A program made the position numbers and the translations under genes. Shown here piece after piece: positions 19,139-28,547 of a stretch of 64,000 bases of DNA (its first letter is position 1; each line of letters starts with the position of its first letter). The notes below the pieces were generated by a model. It was not told the DNA's origin and ran no database searches. It was given only the letters and a program-made list of their open reading frames with translations. This DNA is from Bacteroidales bacterium (GTDB lineage Bacteria; Bacteroidota; Bacteroidia; Bacteroidales; VadinHA17): contig JALHSP010000102.1 of the NCBI GenBank assembly GCA_022865305.1, forward strand, positions 41,949 through 105,948, written 5' to 3'.

Positions 19139-19203
19139 AACTTTCTCCTCCTCTTGAGAGGAGGAGTACCCCTGACATTTTAAGTCAGGGGGGAGGTGGT
19201 GGG
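19139..19203. repeat. G/C-rich double-hairpin intergenic element
   Basis: Two perfect hairpins stand side by side: CTCCTCCTC/GAGGAGGAG (9-bp stem, 4-nt loop, 19145-19166) and CCCCTGAC/GTCAGGGG (8-bp stem, 7-nt loop, 19169-19191), followed by a G-rich tail. There is no T-run straight after either stem, so they are not typical Rho-independent terminators. Similar C/G-rich palindromes lie near 21.2 and 23.4 kb. Confidence 0.6.
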
Positions 19204-19234
19204 CTTTTTAAACACCACAGAGGAGAAAATCAAT

Positions 19235-20329
19235 ATGAAATTAAAAGAGCTTTGTTCATTTCTCGATTCAGCAATTCCCTTATCATTCCAGGAAGGATAT
19301 GACAACTCTGGATTGCAGATAGGCTTGCCAGAAAAGGAAATCAGTTCAGCATTAATTACGCTGGATGTTACTGAGGCGGTCCTTGATGAGGCCGGTTATA
19401 ATGGTTGTGATATCATTGTTTCCCATCATCCGGTGATCTTCAACGGAATAAAGAGAATAACCGGAGTTTCCTTTTCTGAAAGAATCCTTTTAAAAGCAAT
19501 TAAACAGGAAATTGCCATATATTCTGCCCATACAAACCTGGATGTTATCAGTAATGGAGTTAGCAGGAAAATGGCTGAAAAGCTTAACCTTCAGGATATT
19601 AAAGTTCTGGTACCACTCAAAAATCGCCTTCTGAAGTTAGTGACATATGTGCCGGAATCTCATCTGGAAAAAGTCAGAGATGCTGTTTTTGCAGCAGGAG
19701 CAGGTGTTCTCGGCAATTATGATTTTTGCAGCTTCATGACACCCGGTACGGGAAGTTTCAGAGGTAATGAAAACACAAATCCGTTTGTTGGAGAAAAAGG
19801 TAAAATCCATTTTGAAAAAGAATTCAGGCTTGAAACCATACTGTTTTCTCATCTTAAAAGCAGGGTGATAAATGCAATGCTTAAGGCACATCCATATGAA
19901 GAGGTTGCCTATGATATTTACTCTCTTGAAAATGAGAATATTAATACCGGAATGGGTTGTACCGGTAAACTATCAGAACCCATGGCAGATAACGATTTTC
20001 TGAAATTCATTTCTTCGGTATTTTCTGCAAATGGGATCAGATTCTCAAGCCCAAAAAGGAATAAGATTGTTAAGGTTGCAGTCTGTGGCGGATCCGGTGC
20101 AGCATTGCTCCCTGATGCTATCGATTCGGGAGCGGATGCGTTTATCACAGCAGATATCAGATATCATAGTTACTTTGAAGCCGGGAACAAAATACTGATT
20201 GCTGATATAGGCCATTATGAAAGCGAAAAATTCTCTGCAGAGATTTTATACGATCTTATTATTAAAAAATTCCCTAAATTTGCACTCCGGTTTTCAGAAG
20301 TAAATACAAATCCGATAAATTATTTTTAA
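19235..20329 (+). CDS. Nif3-like dinuclear metal centre protein
   Basis: This conserved Nif3/YbgI-family protein forms toroidal hexamers and binds two metal ions; its reaction is not settled (GTP cyclohydrolase I type 2 is an annotation label only). I use the ATG giving MKLKELCSFLDSAIP (364 residues). It has a strong GAGGAGA ribosome site just upstream, and the longer GTG frame would start inside the palindromic element. Metal-ligand motifs are VSHHPVIF, IYSAHTNLD and, near the end, DIGHYESE. An inserted PII-like domain (about residues 125-235, ending AHPEEVAYDIY-like) marks the long form common in Firmicutes and Bacteroidetes. The next gene follows one base after the stop. Confidence 0.9.
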   Translation: MKLKELCSFLDSAIPLSFQEGYDNSGLQIGLPEKEISSALITLDVTEAVLDEAGYNGCDIIVSHHPVIFNGIKRITGVSFSERILLKAIKQEIAIYSAHTNLDVISNGVSRKMAEKLNLQDIKVLVPLKNRLLKLVTYVPESHLEKVRDAVFAAGAGVLGNYDFCSFMTPGTGSFRGNENTNPFVGEKGKIHFEKEFRLETILFSHLKSRVINAMLKAHPYEEVAYDIYSLENENINTGMGCTGKLSEPMADNDFLKFISSVFSANGIRFSSPKRNKIVKVAVCGGSGAALLPDAIDSGADAFITADIRYHSYFEAGNKILIADIGHYESEKFSAEILYDLIIKKFPKFALRFSEVNTNPINYF

Positions 20330-20330
20330 G

Positions 20331-21095
20331 ATGGAAAAAACAAAATCACATGATACTGAGATTTCTGTAGAAGACAGATTAAGAGCGCTCTATAATCTTC
20401 AATTAGTTGATTCTGAAATAGATAAAATCAAAACTCTGAGAGGTGAACTGCCTTTGGAAGTTCAGGATCTTGAAGATGATATAGCCGGACTTGAAACAAG
20501 ACTGAATAATCACAGGGAAGAGGTTGTTGCTCTTGAAAAGTCGGTTCAGAAGAAAAATAATGAGATAACTGAGGCTGAAGCACTGATCAAAAAATATGAA
20601 GAACAACAAAAAAATGTAAGAAATAACAGGGAATTCGACTCCCTTTCAAAAGAAATAGAATATCAGAATCTTGAAATTGAATTATTCAATAAAAAGATTA
20701 AGGAGTTCAATGTCCAGATTGAGGAAAAAAAGCTGGTTATTTCTGAATCTGAAATAACTCTGTCAGACCGGCAGTCAGATCTTGATAATAAGAAATCGGA
20801 ACTTGATGAGATTATTTCTGATACACAAAAAGAGGAGGAGGGTTTATACAAGAAACTGGATAAGGTCCAGGCTATTATAGAGGAAAGGCTTCTTACAGCT
20901 TACAAGAGGATCCGTTCAAATGCACGAAATGGTTTGGCTGTCGTTCCTGTTCAGCGTGATGCCTGCGGAGGTTGTTTTAATCAGATCCCGCCACAGAGAC
21001 AACTGGATATAAAATCGAGAAAAAAGATCATTGTTTGCGAGTACTGCGGCCGTATTCTGGTTGATGACGAAATTATAAAAGAAACTAAAATTTAA
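20331..21095 (+). CDS. Coiled-coil protein with C4-type zinc ribbon
   Basis: The 254-residue protein is almost entirely helical coiled coil from about 15 to 190, rich in Glu and Lys. It ends in a zinc ribbon with four cysteines in two pairs (CGGCFN and CEYCGR). The linker between them (IPPQRQLDIKSRKKIIVC) is the hallmark of the conserved bacterial zf-RING_7/DUF164 family, thought to bind nucleic acid or act as a chaperone-like adaptor. It starts one base after the Nif3-like gene, and this nif3-zinc-ribbon pairing recurs in many bacteria. A strong terminator follows. Confidence 0.88.
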   Translation: MEKTKSHDTEISVEDRLRALYNLQLVDSEIDKIKTLRGELPLEVQDLEDDIAGLETRLNNHREEVVALEKSVQKKNNEITEAEALIKKYEEQQKNVRNNREFDSLSKEIEYQNLEIELFNKKIKEFNVQIEEKKLVISESEITLSDRQSDLDNKKSELDEIISDTQKEEEGLYKKLDKVQAIIEERLLTAYKRIRSNARNGLAVVPVQRDACGGCFNQIPPQRQLDIKSRKKIIVCEYCGRILVDDEIIKETKI

Positions 21096-21115
21096 GTGCA
21101 TTAAATAAACAGGGT

Positions 21116-21148
21116 AAAAAGCCGGTCAGGAAGTGACCGGCTTTTTTG
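21116..21148 (+). terminator. Rho-independent terminator after the zinc-ribbon gene
   Basis: GCCGGTCA/TGACCGGC makes a perfect 8-bp stem with a 5-nt loop, flanked by A5 on the left and T6 on the right. The A/T flanks extend the stem and make it usable on both strands. Confidence 0.9.
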
Positions 21149-21162
21149 TTTGTAAGAGCTAT

Positions 21163-21279
21163 GTACTCACCCCCTTGTATTCCCCCTCTCTGCTTGCGCA
21201 AAGAGGGGGAATTATATGGTATACAATAATTTGCACCCCCTTCTTTGCAAAGCAGAGAAGGGGGCAGTGGGATGAGTAC
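21163..21279. repeat. 117-bp imperfect palindromic intergenic element
   Basis: The ends are inverted repeats (GTACTCAC at the left, ATGAGTAC at the right). Inside are two hairpins with long C and G runs: CCCCCTCT/AGAGGGGG at 21182-21209 and CCCCCTTCT/AGAAGGGGG at 21236-21264. The left half is related to the reverse complement of the right half, with TGC(T/G)TTGC loops in both. It has no ORF, which suggests a non-autonomous mobile or REP-like element. Confidence 0.65.
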
Positions 21280-21315
21280 AGGAGAATGCATTAATAATCA
21301 TCATCCAAAAATCTA

Positions 21316-21323
21316 TACCTTTG
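21316..21323 (+). promoter_or_regulatory. -7 element (TACCTTTG) before hutU
   Basis: A perfect TAnnTTTG box. The TTG used by the longest frame as a start falls inside it, so translation should begin at the ATG 25 nt downstream. The -33 region is weak. Confidence 0.4.
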
Positions 21324-21347
21324 CCTATATTATTAAGTACTGAATCA

Positions 21348-23357
21348 ATGACTGCCTCCGAATTCAAAAAACATATAATTGAAGGTATTCCTTCCGCACT
21401 GCCACACCCTAAGCCTTATGATCATTCAATCAATCATGCTCCGAAGCGGAAAGATATCCTGAATACTGCAGAAAAGAAACTGGCGCTGAAAAATGCTCTC
21501 CGGTATTTTCCCAAAAAATTTCATGCTGTCCTGGCCGGGGAATTTACACGGGAACTGGCTGAATATGGAAGGATATATATGTACCGATTCAGACCTGATT
21601 ATGAGATAAAAGCGCGTCATATTGATGAGTTTCCTCATCATTCGAAGAGTGCTGCAGCTATCATGCTTATGATTTCCAATAATCTTGACCTGTCAGTTGC
21701 CCAGCACCCTCATGAGCTGATAACATATGGTGGTAATGGTGCTGTGTTTCAGAACTGGGCACAATATCTGCTGACTATGAAATATTTATCGGAGATGACG
21801 GATAATCAGACTCTTGTTGTTTATTCAGGACATCCCCTTGGATTGTTTCCATCGCATCGTGATGCACCCAGGCTGGTAGTTACAAATGGTATGGTAATCC
21901 CCAATTACTCCTCGCAGGATCACTGGGAGAAGTTCAATGCCCTTGGCGTTTCGCAATATGGCCAGATGACTGCAGGTTCTTATATGTACATCGGACCACA
22001 GGGCATAGTCCACGGTACGACAATTACCATACTTAACGCTTGCAGAATAATAAGTAGGCGCGGGGGGAAAAGTCCGGATTGTAAACTTTTTATTTCCTCG
22101 GGCCTCGCAGGTATGTCTGGTGCTCAGCCTAAAGCTGCAAGTATTGCAGGAGTCATTTCTGTGATCGCTGAAGTGAATCCAAAGGCTATTCAGATACGTC
22201 AATCACAGGGCTGGGTAGATGAGGTGATCACTGACATGGGTAAGCTTATCAGGCGTGTAAAAGAGGCAACAGAGAAGAAAGAAGTAGTATCGGTCGCATA
22301 CCATGGGAATATTGTGGATATCTGGGAAAGGTTTGCAGATGAGAATATCAGGATCGACCTGGGTTCAGATCAGACATCCCTGCATAATCCATGGGCAGGA
22401 GGTTATTATCCTGCCGGACTGAGTTTTAAGGATGCGAACCGGATGATTTCCGAAGATCCCGGAAAATTCAAAGAATATGTTAAGAAATCTCTTGTTCGTC
22501 AGGTAAATGCCATTAACAGGCATACCGCCAGGGGTACTTATTTTTTTGATTATGGGAATGCTTTCCTTCTGGAGGCTTCACGCGCCGGTGCCGACATCCT
22601 TAAACCAGGCGGTGAATTCAGATATCCATCTTATGTACAGGATATTATGGGTCCAGTATGCTTTGATTATGGATTTGGTCCATTCCGGTGGGTGTGTTGC
22701 TCGAATGATCCTGCCGATCTGGAAAAAACTGATGCAATTGCGGTCGGAACTTTGAAGAAACTGATGAAACATTCACCTGAGCAGATCAGGCAACAGATGG
22801 CGGATAATATTCACTGGATCCAGGAAGCAGAAAAGAACAGGCTTGTGGTTGGCTCTCAGGCAAGAATCCTGTATGCAGATGCAGAAGGAAGAATTGCAAT
22901 AGCATCTGCTTTCAACAAGGCTGTAGCCAATGGAAAAATATCGGCTCCGGTTGTGATCGGCAGGGATCACCACGATGTATCAGGTACCGATTCTCCGTTC
23001 AGGGAGACTTCAAATATTTATGATGGTTCGAAATTTACAGCTGATATGGCGGTTCAAAATGTCATCGGGGATTCTTTCCGGGGTGCAACCTGGGTATCAT
23101 TGCATAACGGAGGCGGAGTAGGCTGGGGTGAAGTGATCAGCGGAGGATTCGGAATGTTGCTGGATGGGAAAAAAACGACTGAAAACAAGCTCATGATGAT
23201 GCTTCACTGGGATGTTAACAACGGTATTGCACGAAGAAGCTGGGCCCGAAGCAAAGGAGCTCTTTTCACTCTCGAACGAGAAATGAAAAGAACGCCTGGT
23301 TTAAAAGTGACAATTCCGTATATCGCTGATGATAAATTAATTGACGAAGTCTTATAA
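21348..23357 (+). CDS. hutU: Urocanate hydratase
   Basis: Urocanase converts urocanate to imidazolone propionate with NAD+ as an electrophilic cofactor, the second step of histidine degradation. I use the ATG giving MTASEFKKHIIEGIP (669 residues), the family's usual beginning in Bacteroidetes. The earlier TTG sits in the promoter. The protein is of the long Bacteroidetes form (classical enzymes are about 555). Conserved blocks include YGGNGAVFQNWAQY, MTAGSYMYIGPQGIVHGT, RQSQGWVDEVI, DQTSLHNPWAGGYYPAG, FRWVCCSNDPADL and WVSLHNGGGVGWGEV. Other hut genes (hutH, hutI, ftcD) are not adjacent. Confidence 0.95.
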   Translation: MTASEFKKHIIEGIPSALPHPKPYDHSINHAPKRKDILNTAEKKLALKNALRYFPKKFHAVLAGEFTRELAEYGRIYMYRFRPDYEIKARHIDEFPHHSKSAAAIMLMISNNLDLSVAQHPHELITYGGNGAVFQNWAQYLLTMKYLSEMTDNQTLVVYSGHPLGLFPSHRDAPRLVVTNGMVIPNYSSQDHWEKFNALGVSQYGQMTAGSYMYIGPQGIVHGTTITILNACRIISRRGGKSPDCKLFISSGLAGMSGAQPKAASIAGVISVIAEVNPKAIQIRQSQGWVDEVITDMGKLIRRVKEATEKKEVVSVAYHGNIVDIWERFADENIRIDLGSDQTSLHNPWAGGYYPAGLSFKDANRMISEDPGKFKEYVKKSLVRQVNAINRHTARGTYFFDYGNAFLLEASRAGADILKPGGEFRYPSYVQDIMGPVCFDYGFGPFRWVCCSNDPADLEKTDAIAVGTLKKLMKHSPEQIRQQMADNIHWIQEAEKNRLVVGSQARILYADAEGRIAIASAFNKAVANGKISAPVVIGRDHHDVSGTDSPFRETSNIYDGSKFTADMAVQNVIGDSFRGATWVSLHNGGGVGWGEVISGGFGMLLDGKKTTENKLMMMLHWDVNNGIARRSWARSKGALFTLEREMKRTPGLKVTIPYIADDKLIDEVL

Positions 23358-23358
23358 T

Positions 23359-23374
23359 CCCCCCTTCAGGGGGG
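23359..23374. terminator. C6/G6 hairpin between convergent hutU and ispF
   Basis: CCCCCC-TTCA-GGGGGG forms a perfect short hairpin directly after the hutU stop, followed by a second G-run and TTTTC. It may end hutU transcription, or be a minimal copy of the C/G-rich intergenic element family. Confidence 0.45.
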
Positions 23375-23388
23375 CAGGGGGGTGTTTT

Positions 23389-23865
23389 CTATTCTGAAAT
23401 AAGAGCAACAGCTATTGCGATAATACCTTCCTCTCTGCCGATAAAGCCCATCTTTTCAGTAGTGGTAGCTTTGATTGAAACATCATCCGTCGTTGTCTCA
23501 ATAATGGAAGAAATAACTGATTTCATCCCGGGTATATGGGGGGATATTTTTGGTTTCTCAAGACATACGGTGCTGTCAATATTTACTACCCTGAAACCTG
23601 TATTCTTAACAAGATTAAATGTTTTTTTCAGAAGAATTTTGCTGTCAATATCCTTAAATTCAGGGCTGGTATCAGGGAAATAAAATCCTATATCATTAAG
23701 TCCGGCCGCTCCAAGCATGGCATCGCATATTGCGTGTAAAAGCACATCTCCGTCGGAGTGTGCAACGCAACCTTTTTCCGAAGGTATCAGGATACCTCCG
23801 AGCCACAATTTCAAACCTTTTTCAAGTCGGTGAAAATCAATCCCCTGACCTATCCTGATGCTCAT
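23389..23865 (-). CDS. ispF: 2-C-methyl-D-erythritol 2,4-cyclodiphosphate synthase
   Basis: IspF makes the cyclic diphosphate in the MEP route to isoprenoids. The 158-residue protein is of standard length with the zinc ligands in GIDFHRL (Asp8, His10) and HSDGDVLLHAICDA (first His), the flexible phosphate loop (DIGFYFPDTSPEFKDIDS) and the KATTTEKMGFIGREEGI block near the end. Its ATG overlaps the porV stop codon by four bases, so it is translated from the tail of the porU-porV transcript. This coupling of an isoprenoid gene to T9SS genes is probably incidental. Confidence 0.95.
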   Translation of the reverse strand: MSIRIGQGIDFHRLEKGLKLWLGGILIPSEKGCVAHSDGDVLLHAICDAMLGAAGLNDIGFYFPDTSPEFKDIDSKILLKKTFNLVKNTGFRVVNIDSTVCLEKPKISPHIPGMKSVISSIIETTTDDVSIKATTTEKMGFIGREEGIIAIAVALISE

Positions 23866-25052
23866 CCACGTGATCTGTTGGCATTCCTTAAAGCATTTAT
23901 ATCAAATGCCAGGGAAAAACGCAATGTTCTGGCAAGTGGATGATTCTGGACAATTGGCATCAGATATGAGAAGTCGACAGTAAACCCGCGCAACCTGAAA
24001 CCGGCTCCGGCCGTAAAATATTTACGGTTGCCTTTGGTTTCATTCTCATGGAAATAACCGGCACGGATCGCAAACTGATCATTGTACCAATATTCGGCTC
24101 CGAATGAGAAAGTTATTTCGCGAAGCTCCTCCATGAATCCTCCGGGAGCATCATAAAATGATTGGAAAAATGCAACCGGAACCGCAACATTGGGGTCTTT
24201 TCCATCAATAATACTGTCGGGGTTGGTAATATCATATATCGGGGGTGTCGGAACAAGAAGCTTATTAAGATCGATTGTCAGTGTGATTTTATTGAAGTTA
24301 TCAGGATTAACTGTGCACGCCGTTCCCAGCCGCATATTCATCGGAATGAAATCGGATGTCTGGGAATCGGAATAGCTCATTTTCGATCCGATGTTCGAGA
24401 AGTTCACTCCGAAAGCCAGCAAAGCATTCTTTTTAAACAAAGTTATATCCTTCTGATAATATGATGAAATATCGGCAGCAAAGGAGATTCCGGCTTTTGT
24501 AGCTTCGCCTCCTGAATACGATCCTCCGGTAAGATTTGAATAGATAAACCGGAAAGCGATGCCACCCGACAGATTTTCAGTAAATAACCTTGAATACCCT
24601 AAATCGCAAGACCATTCATTGGGTTTGAAGGTCCTTTCCAGATTTCCGAAATCATCTGTGAACGGTACATCTCCAAGAGATGAATAAATAAGACTAGTAC
24701 TTAAGACCTGTTTCTTATCGAGTCTGTAATATCCCGATGCGTAAGCAATATTGATATCGGGAACCAGATTCCTGAGCCATGGTGAATATGAGATCGCTGC
24801 ACCTGCCTTACCATCGATAAATGCAAATTTTGCAGGATTCCAGTGCATACTATAAAGATCAGGTGATGTAGCTACCCCGGCATCGCCCATAGCACCAGCC
24901 CTCGAGTCGGGAGCAATGGTGAGAAAAGGAACAACAGTCTGAATTGCATTAAGTTCCCCTGAGCTTTGCTGAGATAATAGCTTTGGGCTAACCGTAAAAG
25001 CGGTTGAAAATAAAATAATTGCCAGTGCTTTGTTTTTCATATTCATTCTCAT
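23862..25052 (-). CDS. porV: T9SS outer-membrane protein PorV (LptO)
   Basis: PorV is a FadL-like outer-membrane barrel that takes cargo from the SprA translocon and delivers it to the sortase PorU. The 396-residue protein has a signal peptide (the MKNKALAIILFSTAF start at Met5 is as likely as Met1) and the family N-terminus QTVVPFLTIAPDSRAGAMGDAG. DLYSMHWNPAKFAF, a GFMEELREITFSFGAEYWYN strand and the C-terminal barrel strands are also family-typical. It lies 55 nt after porU in the same direction, the classical porU-porV order, and is coupled to ispF. Confidence 0.93.
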   Translation of the reverse strand: MRMNMKNKALAIILFSTAFTVSPKLLSQQSSGELNAIQTVVPFLTIAPDSRAGAMGDAGVATSPDLYSMHWNPAKFAFIDGKAGAAISYSPWLRNLVPDINIAYASGYYRLDKKQVLSTSLIYSSLGDVPFTDDFGNLERTFKPNEWSCDLGYSRLFTENLSGGIAFRFIYSNLTGGSYSGGEATKAGISFAADISSYYQKDITLFKKNALLAFGVNFSNIGSKMSYSDSQTSDFIPMNMRLGTACTVNPDNFNKITLTIDLNKLLVPTPPIYDITNPDSIIDGKDPNVAVPVAFFQSFYDAPGGFMEELREITFSFGAEYWYNDQFAIRAGYFHENETKGNRKYFTAGAGFRLRGFTVDFSYLMPIVQNHPLARTLRFSLAFDINALRNANRSRG

Positions 25053-25107
25053 CAGTCTGCAAAATGTAAATATAAAACAATTTTTCTTCGATGTTATTGT
25101 CCTGATA

Positions 25108-28100
25108 TTACAAAATAATCATCCTGCCCGCAGTTCTGGCCATTTCTCCATTACCTGTTTTAACTGTAACACTGTAAGGATAAATACCTCTTCCAACTCT
25201 CTTTCCTCCTTCATCGTTACCATCCCATATGACAGGTGCAAGCTGATACCCGGTAGATAATTCCGAAAACCTTATGATCCTTATTATCCTGCCACTCATG
25301 TCATAAATGTTGATCACAACTTCCATCTCTTTGTCAGGTCTGTTATGCTCAGCACTGATTTTTGTTTCGTTCATGAACGGATTGGGAAAATTCAACAGAT
25401 TCTTCAGGATAAATTTTTCTCCTGTTTCAACAAGGAACAGGATTGATTTTACAGAAGAATTATTGTAATTATCCCAGGCTTTTATTGTAAGAGTATGACT
25501 ACCTGCACTCATATCTGTGAGGTCATAGAAAATTTTCCCTTTCATGTAATTATCAAAATCATTTTCAAAATAATTGTTGAGGACAAATGATTTATTAAAC
25601 TCTCCGTCAAGGTATGCCGTAAGGTCATGCCCTATTCCTGAACCTGTCGTATTTATACCACCTTCATCTTCAAGGATTGCCAGCATCCGGGGATTATTAT
25701 TTGTAATTCCGCCATTTCTGAAAAGAGTGTCGTTCATGAAAAGCCGGATATCAGGACCGACAGTATCCGCTGAGGTTGTGCTGGCAAATCCTCCAACAAT
25801 TATTCCCGAGAAGCAACCATTCATATCCTCATTTGCATTACTGGCATAGTAGCTGATTTTCCCTTTACCATAAGAATAATTTATGTCCCGTGGTACAATG
25901 AAAGTAAATCTGAATTTCCCGCTAGAAGCCATCGTCTTTCCACTGAAGAGAATATTATTACTCAGATCGAATTCAAATGTCTGACCACCATCATTTGCCA
26001 GAGTTTTTATGGTTGCAGCCTTATCAAAAACAAGTGGTGAGACTACTCCGTTGAACGAGTTTAATATCATTCCTCTGGTATCTTCAATATGACCTGCCAC
26101 AGTAACCAGAGAGAGTGCTTTAAGACTGTCAATATTGCCTGTAACCGGAATGCTATTTATCGAATCTGTAACTACCCTGCCATGCCAGGGATAAGCAAGC
26201 CTTAATGCCGGATCGCCCAGTAATGAAAAGTTCCTTTTATTGGGGCCGTTTCCGGATTTATTCTTTGCAAGCCTGATAATATCTCCCAGCCTCAGAGGAT
26301 CACCTGTACTGTCAAGGTCAAATGCAAAATCGTAGATGTTTTTATTGAGGAAGTAATTCGGAGCTGAATAAACAACGCGTGTTGTTGACATCAGGGCAAT
26401 ACCGCCGCCATTACTGTTCAGGAGCACCATCTCGCCGGCTGATGTTTTCCCTGTCATTTCCCTTGTGATTATGTTTATATCGATATCGTCGAAACGGCTG
26501 AATTCACAGGTTGCGGTAATGAAAAGAGGTAATCGTGCGTCGTTTTTCCATGAATTAATATTTTCTGTCCTGACCACTCTTTCATGGGCAAGTCCACTCT
26601 CGTTACCGTGCCCCACATAGTTAAAAATAAGACATCCGGCATTAATCTTATTGTTTATTTCTTCTGTGACATCCGGATATGACTGTCCATTGACTGTAGT
26701 TACCTGTCTGAAAGCATCAAGATAAATCTTGTCAATATTAAAAGCAGGGACACTGTCTTTGAGAATTGTGGCAAGCCCTTCAGCATCAGATATATGCGTA
26801 TTGCCATCTTCATCATCGGCTGTTATGCAGATTACATTTTTCCACTCTCCTGTGTTCAAAGGATCAATATATCGGGCAATTTTTGAAACAATAATTCCAG
26901 CCTGAACAGTATCTGAAACTGGCAACCGTCCGATCCCGATATCTTCAGTCCCTTCCGATTCTCCTTCCCCGTCTTCAAGCAGACCAAAGAAATCGTCAGA
27001 TGTAAATGAGGAGACTACTATATTCGAGTTTTGCGATTGATATGTAGGAATAAAATTAGGATTTTTTGGCGGCAGAGTTTTATTTTCATATGATCCGTCC
27101 CCGAAAAGAAGAAGATATCTGAGAGGATGTGAGGTGCCTGTCTGTTTTTGATATTTCATCCTGACAAAATTCCTGATCGCAACAATATCCGGGATGCCCC
27201 CTGAAAATTCATTATAGATCTCTTCCGGGGTTACTACGAGTGAAATAAGCCCGCTATTGGCAAGGTGGATCTCTGCCACTTTTTCAGCATAATTTCTGAA
27301 AAGAGGATGAGTAACAACAATCATGTCATCCTGATCAGTGCCATGAAGGTTCTGGTTAGGCATGGGCTTCGGTTTAATGAATGGAACAAGTGCATCATCT
27401 GCAGCAAAGGCAATATATGTTTTAAGTGAATCTGTTGAAGCTCTGAATTTAATATTGTCACCGACCTTGCTGTATTCTACTTTTTTTATATTGAATGGAT
27501 CTGTTATATCCCAGATAACCGGATTTACACCCTGGTTGAAAATTGAAAACTCTGTAATTCGTGCGGTGCCGACGGATCTTGAATCAGAATATCGAGTGGT
27601 TATTCCGGAAAAAGTGTTTCTTCTTCTTCCTTCCAGTTCGATAAAATCAACCCATCCTTTGGCGTTTTGTTCGCCATTATTAAAGAACCTTATTTCATAT
27701 GAGGGAGACGAAGATTGTGGAAAAGATGATCCGATGGAATCAGTTATTTCCGCATATATGCCGGTATAGTTAAGCATGTTAACTCCCTGTACCTGTATAC
27801 TCTTAAGTACTGTTTCTCCCTCATAAAACCTGAACACAGTAGGAACAGAAGCTCTTGCAAGCACCCGAATTTTAAATTTTACATTTTCTGTGGTCAAAAG
27901 GTCAGTAATTCCATGATTAATTGTAATTCCACTTATAACTGATACAGGTTGATACCATTCTCTGCCCGATTTGATCAAATTCTCAGTTTCCTTTTCATGG
28001 ATGTAAAGAACATCTGATTCTGAGGAAAAATAGTCAGGTAATCCGGAAGGAACATCAGCAGCAGCGATTTTCTTCCCCTGAGTTACTCCTGAAGTGATAA

Positions 28101-28530
28101 AATAGAATGCAGTATCGGAATAGTTATGCCTTGTGAAATCATATTCACCGGTAGTCTTACTGTATTTCCATCTTCCGGTTCCCTGGCCGTAAAACAAAAG
28201 ATAATCTCCCTCATTAAAGATTCCATCGGTGCCTGTTACCGTTAATATTGATACCTCTTCCAGATCATCCGGTTTTGGTGCATCATTATAATATGACAAC
28301 TGACCGGTGTTATTGCAAAAAATCTGTGGATTGGCAGGATTAGTCAGCCCAAGCTGCTTTAGTCTGGAATAGTCTATTCTGTAAATACCGTCAGCGGTGA
28401 CTGCCATTTTGAACCAGACTCCTGCAGAAAGTACCGATGTAGATGAATAGCTATCCTGAGCCCCCTGAGCGTAAAGACTATTTTGAAACAGGATAAGAAA
28501 CAGAGGCAATATTTTTATTAATCTGATCAT
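25108..28530 (-). CDS. porU: T9SS sortase PorU (C25 gingipain-type peptidase)
   Basis: PorU cleaves the C-terminal domain of T9SS cargo and attaches it to a lipid or A-LPS. I start at the ATG giving MIRLIKILPLFLILFQ (1140 residues, signal peptide to about 22); a longer frame begins at a TTG four codons earlier. The C25 domain (about 395-760) has the dyad in YVGHGNE (His641) and TATCEFSRFDD (Cys675). The spacing is close to that of Porphyromonas PorU as I remember it. Near the end NPFMNETKISAE and WDGNDEGGKRVGRGIY make a FlgD/CTD-like beta-sandwich. It is divergent from the PorP-GldJ arm. Confidence 0.93.
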   Translation of the reverse strand: MIRLIKILPLFLILFQNSLYAQGAQDSYSSTSVLSAGVWFKMAVTADGIYRIDYSRLKQLGLTNPANPQIFCNNTGQLSYYNDAPKPDDLEEVSILTVTGTDGIFNEGDYLLFYGQGTGRWKYSKTTGEYDFTRHNYSDTAFYFITSGVTQGKKIAAADVPSGLPDYFSSESDVLYIHEKETENLIKSGREWYQPVSVISGITINHGITDLLTTENVKFKIRVLARASVPTVFRFYEGETVLKSIQVQGVNMLNYTGIYAEITDSIGSSFPQSSSPSYEIRFFNNGEQNAKGWVDFIELEGRRRNTFSGITTRYSDSRSVGTARITEFSIFNQGVNPVIWDITDPFNIKKVEYSKVGDNIKFRASTDSLKTYIAFAADDALVPFIKPKPMPNQNLHGTDQDDMIVVTHPLFRNYAEKVAEIHLANSGLISLVVTPEEIYNEFSGGIPDIVAIRNFVRMKYQKQTGTSHPLRYLLLFGDGSYENKTLPPKNPNFIPTYQSQNSNIVVSSFTSDDFFGLLEDGEGESEGTEDIGIGRLPVSDTVQAGIIVSKIARYIDPLNTGEWKNVICITADDEDGNTHISDAEGLATILKDSVPAFNIDKIYLDAFRQVTTVNGQSYPDVTEEINNKINAGCLIFNYVGHGNESGLAHERVVRTENINSWKNDARLPLFITATCEFSRFDDIDINIITREMTGKTSAGEMVLLNSNGGGIALMSTTRVVYSAPNYFLNKNIYDFAFDLDSTGDPLRLGDIIRLAKNKSGNGPNKRNFSLLGDPALRLAYPWHGRVVTDSINSIPVTGNIDSLKALSLVTVAGHIEDTRGMILNSFNGVVSPLVFDKAATIKTLANDGGQTFEFDLSNNILFSGKTMASSGKFRFTFIVPRDINYSYGKGKISYYASNANEDMNGCFSGIIVGGFASTTSADTVGPDIRLFMNDTLFRNGGITNNNPRMLAILEDEGGINTTGSGIGHDLTAYLDGEFNKSFVLNNYFENDFDNYMKGKIFYDLTDMSAGSHTLTIKAWDNYNNSSVKSILFLVETGEKFILKNLLNFPNPFMNETKISAEHNRPDKEMEVVINIYDMSGRIIRIIRFSELSTGYQLAPVIWDGNDEGGKRVGRGIYPYSVTVKTGNGEMARTAGRMIIL

Positions 28531-28539
28531 TATTCCGGG

Positions 28540-28547
28540 CAAAGATA
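28540..28547 (-). promoter_or_regulatory. -7 element (TATCTTTG) before porU
   Basis: A perfect TAnnTTTG box on the minus strand. The predicted start of transcription would be within a few bases of the porU ATG, implying a very short or absent leader. No good -33 box is visible, so this is tentative. Confidence 0.3.
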
